From Pseudomicrostroma phylloplanum (lineage: Eukaryota > Basidiomycota > Exobasidiomycetes > Microstromatales), in assembly GCA_039545275.1 (NCBI GenBank), contig BCHS01000013.1:310001-374000 (forward strand): a stretch of DNA of 64,000 nucleotides. The letters run 5' to 3'. Shown here one piece after another: positions 37,605 to 46,605 of the stretch. The notes beneath the pieces are model-generated. The model searched no databases. It was not told the origin of the DNA and saw only the letters and a list, made by a program, of their open reading frames with translations. A program made the translations under genes and the position numbers. Within the stretch, counting starts at the first letter, position 1. Each line of letters opens with the position of its first letter.

Positions 37605-39158
37605 CTATGCTCCAGGTCTCTCTACCTTTCCCACTGTCCCTTCTTCAAACACTTCTTGCCCATCAGCCGCCCCCTCTCCCGTCTCGTGCTGATGAAGGAC
37701 CACTCCTCCGCCTGTTCCTACACCCTTCCCAGCGCCACCGCCACCAGCACTCCCGCTAGCGCCTCCAGGTCCAGGAAAAGCCTGCATGGTCCTGAGCACC
37801 AGTGCCACATCCTCCAATAGCGAGTTCCCCGCCAGCCTCAGCAACCTCACTGTGCTCGTCTTGAGCTCTACGTTCAAGCTCGCCGCGCGTGGCTCGTACT
37901 TGATCGACGTGTCATTTGGTCGGAGAGGCTTGTCGACGGAGAGAATCGAGGCGAGATGCTGGGCGTGACGCGGGGTGGGTGTGGGAAAGGTGAGAGTGAG
38001 GGTGTGCTTGAGGTGGGGAGGCGAGGACAGGGCTTGGTTTATTACGGCTGTTGCGTCTTGGTCTAGGATCCCCGAGGGGAGTTGAGGTGCAACAGTGGCC
38101 GCTGATTTGCGAGGAGAGGTGAGGGGGGAGCGATACTTTGATGGTGAAGAAGCGTGGGAGGTAGGACTGAATAGAGAAAAAAGGGGGAGTCAGGTCAGCT
38201 TGTGGTAGAAGACTCAAACCATACGCTTCACTCTGCAACTCACATAAGCTCTTCCCTTAGCAGCTTCTCCTGCTGTCGGCAGAGATCCGCCAGCGGTCTG
38301 AACAGCACGGCTCCTTGGGCCAGATCGTCCGCAAGGGCATAGGCAACGTACTCTTCGTCTTCAACCGGCCCAAAGGGGTCCCTGTCACCTCTCCGAGCAG
38401 AAGAACTGTCCTGGTCCACCCCTGCCCCATCTTTCCCTCCTGCTTGGCCGTCCCGCATTCGTTCCCCCAATCGCTGAGCCAACAGGAGCTTCTCCATCGA
38501 GGCGCCCAGACTGGTGCCTTGCTGCTGGGCGGAGGCCTCCATGCGCTCAAGGGATGCTTGAGCCTCTGCGTTGGACAAGAGGTACTTGAGAGGTACCCAG
38601 ACCCATCCGGAGCATTTGTCTGGCTCCATCAGCTGCTCACAAGGTGGCAATAGAAGGAAGATGCGTTGAGCTTACTTTGCCATATGAACGTCCCAGGACT
38701 GCATCGCATCTCCCTCGGCTCACCTTGACGGGCACTTCCTGCTCCCCTGGCTTCCGGTGCACTCTTGCCCTCATGAAGATGGTGACGTAATGGAGTCCAT
38801 CCGGTGATGTGCCTTGCCCACTAGTGATTCCCGTACAATTGATGGCAGTGAGAAACTTGAGTCCTTGTCCTTCCGGTGCTCCACCTCCTGCCGCCATCCC
38901 CACCTCATCATCATCTGAAGTTGAACTAATCTCCACCCCAGTCTCTTCCAGTACCTCTCTTATTGCGCACTCCTCAAAGGTCTCGTTCCATTCTAGATGT
39001 CCACCAGGCAGGGCGAGCGTACCGCTGCCATGGGCGCCCTTGCGCTTGCCGATGAGGACGTACCCGCGGTCATCGACGAGGAAGACGGCCAGGCCGACGC
39101 GGGGATGGCGATTGGAGGTCTTCGAGGACGACGAAGACGATGAGATGGCGGAGGCCAT
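37605..39158 (-). CDS. Predicted Nudix hydrolase - Pcc1 (KEOPS subunit) fusion
   Basis: Exon 1 (39158-38724) begins at MASAIS and encodes a NUDT15-like Nudix domain with an intact box: GGHLEWNETFEECAIREVLEETG. Exon 2 (38635 or 38632 to 38244) continues with MEPDKCSGWVWV, typical for NUDT15-type enzymes, which hydrolyse nucleoside triphosphates. Exon 2 then reaches a stop, but a consensus GTGAGT donor lies right on it. Splicing 77 nt to the acceptor at 38167 joins in phase to exon 3 (38166-37605), whose product contains HTLTLTFPTPTPRHAQ, ILSVDKPLRPNDTSIKYE and a final helix ending EDVALVLRTM. This matches the Pcc1 fold, the dimerisation subunit of the KEOPS complex needed for tRNA t6A. Exon 3 has no Met before its domain, so Pcc1 needs an upstream exon. 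The fused product would be about 461 aa. Alternatives: two genes with a short Pcc1 leader exon or internal promoter, or alternative splicing yielding Nudix alone. Confidence 0.66.
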
Positions 39159-39674
39159 GAGCGGGACGAGGTAAAGAAGGCGAGGTAGTGCTGAGTGGTG
39201 TACGTATATGCGTTGTCTAGCCTTGGCCTGTATGAGCCTACCAAGTCTTCCTGCCTCGTCCTTCGATGACAGACTCCACTCGCTGCTCTTGTCTGCGCCG
39301 GCGCTTGAAATCCGAGGTGTTGGACGGACTGAGGTTGTCTGCCTGCCTGCCTGCCTGCGTGTGTGCGTCGTCTGCCTGGCTGTCGTCGGGCGCGGGGGCG
39401 TGTGCGTGTAGGTGCGTCCCTTTGCTTGTTCCTTCCTGCCTCGGCCGCCCGCTCCCCCCCTCTGTCCACACCTCATCCTCATATTCAACGGCGTACCCTC
39501 AACGACCTGCTTGCGGCATTGATCTGGCTGGCTCTGGTAGGACACTGAGAGCGCATCAGACGATACACAGTGCAGCACGAATCTTTCTGCTTGCTACCAA
39601 TCACGACGCGGACGACCGCCTCCGCCCTGCAACGTCTTCCTCGCACGACTCGCTTCACGACCACCTCACACGAC
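39159..39674. promoter_or_regulatory. Divergent promoter between Nudix-Pcc1 and EMP24
   Basis: About 516 bp shared upstream region for the minus-strand Nudix gene and plus-strand EMP24. Contains a TGCC tetranucleotide repeat around 39338-39358 followed by GT-rich sequence, and a C-run at 39455. Long frames across it on both strands are not supported by motifs. Confidence 0.45.
39338..39358. repeat. TGCC microsatellite
   Basis: Four consecutive copies of a CTGC/TGCC unit in the divergent promoter. A simple tandem repeat; no function is visible. Confidence 0.6.
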
Positions 39675-40505
39675 ATGCGTCTCTCAGCATCATCAGCATC
39701 ACCACGGAGGCCGTCCCCTCTTAGGACGCTGCGCTCGATACCGTCCATCGGCTCGATGACGCTCCTCTCGCTCTGTCTCCTCATTCTCTCCTCCCTTCTC
39801 GCTCAAGCCCACATGATCGAGCTGCCCCCTTCCTCAAAGGAATGCTTCTTCGAGGACCTCAACCCCTCGGATCAAATGACCCTCACCTACCAAGTAGGCG
39901 GCGGTGGCCATCTCGACGTAGACGTTTACCTGGAAGACCCGCAAAAGGTCCGCCTCTTTGAGCACAAGCGTCGGGATACTGGCACCTACTCCTTTACTGC
40001 GCAGCATACCGGCAGATATACCTACTGCTTCAGCAATGAGTTCAGTCACATCTCTGATAAGACGCTCTCCTTTAATGTGCATGGTATTATCTATGTGCCC
40101 GATGAAGGGGATATGCTGCCCATTGAGAGGCAGATTAGGGATTTGGCAGCAGGGTTGCAGGCGGTCAAGGACGAGCAGGAGTACCTGGTCATTAGAGAGA
40201 GGGTGCACAGGAATAGTAAGTGGACAGCCTATAAGCTGATCGGGCACTCCGGCATATCTTGGGAGAGGAAGAGCTGCTGACAGAATGACCTCCCTCTTCC
40301 AGCTGCCGAGTCGACCAACTCCCGCGTAAAGTATTGGTCCATCATTCAGGCATTCATGCTCCTAGGCGTATGCGCAGTGCAGGTGGTCTTTGTCAAGAGG
40401 TGAGTCAAGATGCAGGGTAGGTAGACCAGTTGGAAGCATGTGAGCTGATATGCCTCCCTCATCCTCTTCACTCGCAGGCACTTCGAGGTGCGGAGAGCAA
40501 TCTAG
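39675..40505 (+). CDS. EMP24: p24-family cargo receptor Emp24 (p24-beta)
   Basis: Type I membrane protein of ER-Golgi COPII/COPI vesicles; GOLD-domain cargo receptor. Exons 39675-40215, 40303-40399 and 40478-40505, joined a|ct and ag|g; predicted 221 aa. A Leu-rich signal sequence (MTLLSLCLLILSSLLAQA) starts at the in-frame Met at 39756, which may be the true start; the upstream Met at 39675 adds 27 residues. The GOLD domain has KECFFEDL and GRYTYCFSNEFS (the disulfide pair), followed by a coiled-coil, the TM segment YWSIIQAFMLLGVCAVQVVF, and the tail KRHFEVRRAI. The last resembles the aromatic/FEV tail of p24-beta rather than the KK-type tails of other p24 classes. Confidence 0.93.
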
Positions 40506-40721
40506 ATGGCAAGCTCGGGCCAGTAGAGACGGTATACAGTTCCGAGGCTCTTGCTCAGGCCGGGACTGACAGTGAGATGACACTTAGGTCTTAGATGATC
40601 TCGTATTGTCGAGGAGTGAGAAAAAGCAATACACAACTTCATCGCCTCGCCCTTGTGTAGCAATCGGACTGGCCTGCTCGAAGACATGGATCCTCAATTG
40701 TCTTGAGAGGGGTCTCCTCGC

Positions 40722-41541
40722 TCACTCCTGCTTCTTGGCGATCTTGAAGTCATCTACCCACTTCCCGTCACCCCAGCCCATGGTCTTCTCAATACTCTTG
40801 AGCATAGAGCGATACTTCATGTTCCTGCCGATTCAAACCGATGATGTAGTACGCAAGACGGCAGATGAGCAAAAAGGGGATAGAGAAGGGGCGTCACTAC
40901 CGTCGAGCATTGAAGTCATTATCTCACTGAGTACTGAAGATCACCCTCACTCACACTTGAGCACCATTGCGTACCTCTAGGCCTGGCGACTTTGAGATGA
41001 GCTGCGATCAGTGCAACAATCAAGCGCGGAAAATCATCAGAATCATCGTTCCGGAAAGGTAGCATGTGCTACACACTTGCGACACGTTCTCTGCTTTGTA
41101 CGTACCGGTAGATTAGCAAGTGCAAGCTCAGCGGCAGCACGGAAGACGGCTCCCTCTTCCTCTGTCGAGAGCAGAGACAAGAGTAGGAAAAGAGACAGTG
41201 CCGGCATTAGCTTGTCTGATCTTACCACTGCTGCGAGCGCATCAACTCTCTCGTGTCTCCTCACCCTTGCTCCATGGGATGGCAGCTGCTCGGCCAGGAG
41301 ATGCACCCACGCTCTCACCCTTGACCTTCTTCTTGGGAGAGGGCGTCTTGCTCCTTCCTTTGCCCTTGGCGACACCAGTCTTCTGATCCGCGTTGCTGCT
41401 GTGCTCTCCATCTTCCTCGTCGAAGATGTCTGGTCGTTTGGGAGGCTGAAAGGGAGGGAGTGGAGGGGAGTTGACCGATGAGCTTTAGTGTGAGTGTGCA
41501 CTCTTGTCGATGTGGGGTGCTGTATCAAGTACACTGACCAT
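40722..41541 (-). CDS. Small Lys-rich tandem paralog 1 (Myb/SANT-like?)
   Basis: Five exons, all phase-consistent: 41541-41539 (the ATG alone), 41445-41265, 41161-41106, 41001-40955 and 40824-40722; predicted 129 aa. After Met it reads PPKRPDIFDEED, a basic KGKGRSKTPSPKKKVKG linker, IPWSKEEEGAVFRAAAELAL, SKSPG, NMKYRSMLKSIEK and ends GWGDGKWVDDFKIAKKQE. The tryptophan-plus-helix spacing hints at a reduced Myb/SANT-type helical domain, but I do not recognise a named family. The neighbour at 41922 matches in order (LALENCK, ESPG, NMKLRGLMK, GGDGKWIDAYKVD). That agreement supports both reconstructions, since neither can be seen in one open frame. No function is known. Confidence 0.6.
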
Positions 41542-41921
41542 TCTGACGCTAATGTCGGAGTAAGTAATGGTGGAGATGGTCACGAGTATGGAGGGATATG
41601 GATGGTGTGAACAGTGTGAGAGAAGCAGTGAGCAGTATGAGGAAGCGAGCTTTATGGTTTGCAGTATCGGACGAAGGGGCTGATGCGGGGCTCGACACTG
41701 ATGACTGCGCAGCTTCTCCGTTCTCGGGATACACTCACGCTCCCACGGCGGAGATTCTTTGTTCCTGAATGAGCTCACAGCTTTGCTCGCAGCAGCTGCA
41801 ACGACGTGCGAGGGAGATGAATCTGATTTTGTAGACGCTAGCAGGACAAGGTATGGATGAAAGTAGAGGGTGGTCGCTTGGTGGGATTTACAGCACTATC
41901 GAGCCTCACGACTTGCTCAGC
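41542..41921. promoter_or_regulatory. Spacer between the two small paralogs
   Basis: 380 bp between the start of paralog 1 and the end of paralog 2. It carries the promoter of paralog 1 and the 3' end of paralog 2. No further gene recognised. Confidence 0.4.
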
Positions 41922-42541
41922 CTACTCGGTCTTGCCTGCTCGGTCCACCTTGTATGCATCAATCCACTTCCCGTCACCTCCAAAGAAACCCTTGTCGATG
42001 TTCTGATCCCGGTATGGCACAGGCAGGCGAAGACGTAGACTTGGTCATCAATCTGAGCGATGGCAGACTCTGCACTCATCACGCATGAGATGACTCGCCT
42101 TCATCAGGCCTCGCAGCTTCATGTTCATCCCTGAAGTGCTCTTACCACCTGTTCCGGGCGACTCGGCAATCCGCTAACGGTCCACACAGGTCGCAGAGAG
42201 GGAGGGACTACCAGTCAGGACTTTTCGTTGGGCTGTGCCATGCGCTGTGTGTAACACACGACGAAGTAGAACTTACCTTGCAGTTCTCAAGAGCTAGCTT
42301 CGTCACAGCCATGAGTATAGCCCGCTCGTTCTCTATGATTCCTCTGCATGGTGAGCGCAGGTGTGTGATTTTCAGAGACGAAGCGAAGAACTCACCAGTT
42401 GTATAGCCTCCCGACGACTCTTTGACCTTTTTGAAGCCGGAGTCACCGCTGTCGCATTCAACTTTTCGCTTTGCACGCTGAGTCCAGGGACACGGCAGGT
42501 CAGATTGGGTCATACTGCCTTGCGCAAGCTTTGCTCACCAT
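41922..42541 (-). CDS. Small Lys-rich tandem paralog 2 (Myb/SANT-like?)
   Basis: Five exons: 42541-42539 (ATG alone), 42477-42396, 42341-42277, 42173-42099 and 42002-41922; predicted 101 aa. The coding parts match paralog 1 in order (TTGIIENERAILMAVTKLALENCK-like core, then ESPG, NMKLRGLMK, and GGDGKWIDAYKVDRAGKTE before the stop). The ATG is followed at once by a GTGAGC donor. The last intron begins GCGAGT after AAG, a GC-AG type, and its removal joins LMK to NIDKGFFGG exactly where paralog 1 is uninterrupted. The third exon acceptor is a doubled AGAG and the second AG is needed for frame. Function unknown; the pair arose by local duplication. Confidence 0.6.
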
Positions 42542-43944
42542 GATGTTGATTTGAATTGTCTTCAACAGGGTAGTATACTCGAGCGGTGTGAAGCAGTTAG
42601 TAGTCAGCAGGTGCTCAGCGATGGACAAGGTGTTATGGATGTCTCTTGTTCGCCAAGATTCGGAAGTTGAATGAACATGACGCAGCGATCGCGAGGGGGG
42701 TATAGTGGTTGCGAGGATCGGAAGAGAGTAAACCAAAGAGCAAAGGGCAATCGCTGAGGTTTTGCTTCATGGTTCCAGCCGCTGAGATTTTTTCCCATTT
42801 GCCGGTAGACTTTGTCTCGACCAGGCGCACTCGATCTGAGCACAATCGGTCAGGAACCACGGTACCTTACTGGCGCAATACGGATGTTGTTTCTTTCCGC
42901 CAGCAGTCTAGGAATCTTCGTATAGCTTCCTCCCTCGCTCTGCCCACGCATTCAAGGCCCACAGAGCTCGCCTTGAAAGTTTGCGTGCGACAGCTGCACC
43001 CAATGGGCCAGATCGCCTCGCGAGCACACAGGAGGGGACCTGCCTTCTACGCTCGTCCCAATCACGCGCTACAGACTACGAGTCGTCGCCGGAGGCCACC
43101 TCAGCTTGCGGCAGCTTTGCATTCATGGTATGTCGCTAGGTAGCAATGCGCCTCTTCCTCCATGCAGCGAGGAGCTTCGGCGCAACACTCAGCAAAGGCC
43201 CGTCGACGCCCACGCCTCTGGATCGCGCCGCGTTGGCCGGCTCAGTCAGCCTCACGCTGCCGGGCCGCGTGCGCCTCGCTGCACGTCTGCCGCGTGTGGT
43301 GCCGCCCCTGCCGCTTTCAACACTCGGGGCCCCCTGCCCGCCAGCCACACGTTGCCCCGCCCGCCGGCATTCCACGGTACGCGGAGAGAGAGACACAGTG
43401 GGACACGCCCGCCGCCCCACCGGCGTTGTTGTACCGTTCCCTTTATTCTTGTCCCTCTCCTTCCCGACCACACAACAAATCTCACCTTTGCCAGCCAAAC
43501 CCACAACCACCGTCGAACTTGCGACTGTAACTCTTTGCCACACCTGCTCATACCAGACAACTCATTCGCCAGGTTCAATCTCGGTTGAACCTACTAAGCG
43601 TTGCCCAACATTTTCGCCAACGGCCTCGTCTCGCACCGTGAGTATCTTCGTGGCATTGCACATCGTTCGCCCGTAACCAATATGGAGGAGGGACTTCAGG
43701 TCTTCACATCCCCCGACCTCTACTGAGAGAAGGACACGGAACTCTGAGCCTACCCTGCTACACACGACTATGACACGAATCAACTCTCCTCACAAATGCT
43801 TACCCTACCGCTCGCTCCTCCTACACCCTTACAGACAACTGTTTCCGGGGCAAGCACGTTTGCGCTGGACTCGACCCCAAGTGTCTCTAAATACACCATC
43901 TCCCCACCCCTCTGATCAACCTCCACCTCTACCCCACCCCAAAC
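42542..43944. promoter_or_regulatory. Divergent promoter region and INO1 5' leader
   Basis: About 1.4 kb between paralog 2 (minus) and INO1 (plus). The stretch 43200-43480 is GC-rich and open in several frames without recognisable content. A GTGAGT donor at 43638 and a CTTACAG acceptor ending at 43834 may bound an intron in the INO1 5' leader. No inositol-responsive site was identified by eye. Confidence 0.35.
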
Positions 43945-45636
43945 ATGGCTCCTATCGCTACCGGCAACGGCCACTCCAACGGCCATGCCACCCACACCAA
44001 CGGTGCCGAGCAGCGCGTTGCAGCTGCAGTCAACCCAACTGCCGCTCGTCACGAAGACTTGATCTCTATCAAGGTTAACTCTCCTCACGTCAAGTACGAG
44101 GATGACGCCATCATCAGCCAGTACTCCTACCGAGACACCCACGTCAACGTAGTCAACAAGGCCGATGGCACGACCGAGTACCAGGCCAAGCCTGTCACCA
44201 GCCAGTATCAGTTCAAGACTGGCCGAAAGGTCCCCAAGACTGGTCTGATGATGGTCGGATGGGGAGGCAACAACGGTACCACCCTCACCGCCTCTGTCTT
44301 GTCCAACCGAGAGAACCTTACCTGGAACAACAAGGAAGGTCTCCAGAAGCCAAACTTCTACGGCTCTCTCGTCCGAGCTTCGACCATCCGATTGGGCTCT
44401 GACCCTGTCACCGGCAAGGACATCTACGTTCCCTTTGGCAGTGTCCTGCCCATGGTCCACCCCAACGACCTAGTCCTTGGTGGATGGGACATCAGCGGCA
44501 TGACCATTGACGCTGCCACCACCCGTGCCAAGGTTCTTGACTACGACCTCCAGCGCCAGCTCGTTCCCTTGACCAAGGACATGAAGCCTCTCCGCTCCAT
44601 CTACTACCCGGACTTCATTGCTGCCAACCAGGAAGACCGAGCTGACAACATCCTCCCTGGATCAGACAAGCAAGTTCACCTTGACCAGCTTCGAACTGAC
44701 ATCCGCGAGTTCAAGCAGAACAACGGAGTCGAGCAGGTCATCGTCGTCTGGACGGCCAACACGGAGCGATACTCTGAGATCATCCCTGGTGTCAACGACA
44801 CTGCCGACAATTTGCTCAATGCCATCAAGACGTCCCACTCCGAGGTCTCTCCCTCGACTCTATTTGCGGTCGCCTGCATCCTCGAGCGAGTTCCCTACAT
44901 CAACGGAGCCCCTCAGAACACCTTCGTTCCCGGTGCCATCGAGCTGGCTGAGCGTCACAAGGCCTTCATCGGCGGTGACGACCTCAAGACCGGTCAGACC
45001 CGCTTCAAGACTGCGCTGGCCGAGATGCTGGTCAATGCCGGTATCAAGCCCTTGAGCATTGCCTCGTACAACCATCTTGGCAACAACGATGGACACAATC
45101 TGTCGGTCCCTTCGACCTTCCAGAGCAAGGAGATCAGCAAGCGAGGAGTCGTCGACGATCTCGTCGAGTCCAATGCTCTCCTCTACCCACGAGCTAGCAA
45201 GAAGTCTCTTCCCAGCAAGGAGATTGACCACTGCATTGTCATCAAGTACCTCCCTGCCGTTGGTGATGGCAAGGTCGCCATGGACGACTACTACTCTGAG
45301 CTCACTCTGGGCGGACGCAACCGCATCATGGTCTCGAACATTTGCGAAGACTCGCTGCTGGCCACTCCCATCTTGATGGACTTGGTGCTTCTCGCCGAGC
45401 TCATGACTCGAATCACGTACACTGACGGCGACTCTGCCAATGCAGAGGAAAGCTACAAGACGATGTACACGATCATGAGTCTGCTGTCCTTCTCTCTCAA
45501 GGCTCCCTTGGCCAAGAAGGGACGAGAGGCGGTCAATGCCATCTCTCGCCAGAGGAACGGTCTGGCCAATTTCATGAAGGGTCTCATTGGTCTCCCACCC
45601 AACGACGATGTACTCTTGGAGTCTCGCCTGTGGTAG
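43945..45636 (+). CDS. INO1: Inositol-3-phosphate synthase (Ino1)
   Basis: Cytosolic NAD-dependent enzyme converting glucose 6-phosphate to myo-inositol 3-phosphate, the first step of inositol synthesis. Single exon, 563 aa. Motifs: the nucleotide-binding loop GWGGNNGTTLTAS near residue 109, VLGGWDISGM, VVWTANTERY, and the catalytic/NAD segment SYNHLGNNDGHNLS followed by SKEISKRGVVDD and DHCIVIKYLPAVGD with DDYYSELTLGGRN. The codons are strongly C-ending (AAC, GAC, CTC), unlike the Ser-rich neighbours, fitting high expression. The start is ATG in AAACATGG context, with an N-terminal extension (GHSNGHATH) of about 40 residues. The ending ESRLW is plausible for a fungal Ino1. Confidence 0.97.
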   Translation: MAPIATGNGHSNGHATHTNGAEQRVAAAVNPTAARHEDLISIKVNSPHVKYEDDAIISQYSYRDTHVNVVNKADGTTEYQAKPVTSQYQFKTGRKVPKTGLMMVGWGGNNGTTLTASVLSNRENLTWNNKEGLQKPNFYGSLVRASTIRLGSDPVTGKDIYVPFGSVLPMVHPNDLVLGGWDISGMTIDAATTRAKVLDYDLQRQLVPLTKDMKPLRSIYYPDFIAANQEDRADNILPGSDKQVHLDQLRTDIREFKQNNGVEQVIVVWTANTERYSEIIPGVNDTADNLLNAIKTSHSEVSPSTLFAVACILERVPYINGAPQNTFVPGAIELAERHKAFIGGDDLKTGQTRFKTALAEMLVNAGIKPLSIASYNHLGNNDGHNLSVPSTFQSKEISKRGVVDDLVESNALLYPRASKKSLPSKEIDHCIVIKYLPAVGDGKVAMDDYYSELTLGGRNRIMVSNICEDSLLATPILMDLVLLAELMTRITYTDGDSANAEESYKTMYTIMSLLSFSLKAPLAKKGREAVNAISRQRNGLANFMKGLIGLPPNDDVLLESRLW

Positions 45637-46605
45637 ATGTCGCCCAATCGCCATCCCACTCTGCCTCTTCCCGCCCTGTGCAAACAGATCCAAGCTCAAT
45701 GTAGTGATCTAGGGCGAGAAGAGGCTCTGATCTCTAACCCCCGACCCACGTCTAGAATCCCCGTGCAATCTCCGTCTTGTCTTCTCCTCCCCCTTTTCTT
45801 CAACTAGACGATTCAATTTCAATCCCTTTTGTTCCGCCCCGCCTTGCGCTTGCATTTGCCCTTGCTTGCCCTCACGAAGAGGATGACGACATGGCGCGGA
45901 AAGTAATGGATGGAACAGGGGCAAAGCCAGAAGGAGGCACCAGAGAAGGCCATTCAGGGCGCACAGTAAGTTCGGGCAGTGAGTGATACAGGAACATGTC
46001 GGCCCCAACGACTTCGGGCGCTTGGTCATGCTCTTGGTCAATGAGCGACCCAGCTGCTCCGGCGGCGTCTCAGTGAGTGGACCTCACTTTGCCCAGGCGT
46101 CTAAGTAGTATCTTCCAATTAGCCGTCGTCTGTTCCCCGGGGGGCGCGCGTGCCTGATCGCCTCCTTGGCTCCTCGCCCTTTTGCGTTGGCCCCCTCTTC
46201 GCCCGCTTGGTACCTGGGCACCTTCGGCCCCATAGCTTTGTTAGGGTGCCCCATTGGCAGCCGACGCAAGGATTACCTCTGCGTCCTCGCGTGCGCCAGG
46301 GAGGTCATCATTCGACAGATATGGGGAGAGGTGATCATACCCGTCCTTGTTCACGTCTGCCTTGGTTCCCACTTGCTCTCCTCTACCCTGCGGGCAGTCA
46401 CTCACTACTGACCTACTCTCTCTCTCTCTTGTCTCGGCCCCCCCCCTGTCTCTGGTAGCTCGCTCCATCCCGCGTGCGTTCGATCACGACACGCGCGCCG
46501 CTCGCTACACTTTTTGCCCCTGTCGACACCGCCCCTGGCCCTCCCGTAGCCAGTCACCAGGAGCACAACCACAACCACACATCTCAACGTATACTCCATA
46601 ACGCC
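45637..46605. promoter_or_regulatory. Spacer and 5' leader upstream of aspartic protease
   Basis: Nearly 1 kb between INO1 and the protease, both plus strand. Pyrimidine runs at 46410-46450 and the short CA-rich leader up to 46605 resemble a promoter and 5' leader. Other frames show no recognised content. Confidence 0.4.

Noticed and set aside
42604..43143. Third copy of the small tandem paralog upstream of paralog 2
   Set aside because: A minus-strand stretch with a short GKW-like phrase was noticed, but no ATG-exon, no NMK..LK segment and no splice pattern matched the two real copies.
43146..43676. Plus-strand GC-rich frames upstream of INO1
   Set aside because: Overlapping open frames in several phases are expected at this GC content; composition and lack of domains point to leader or promoter DNA.
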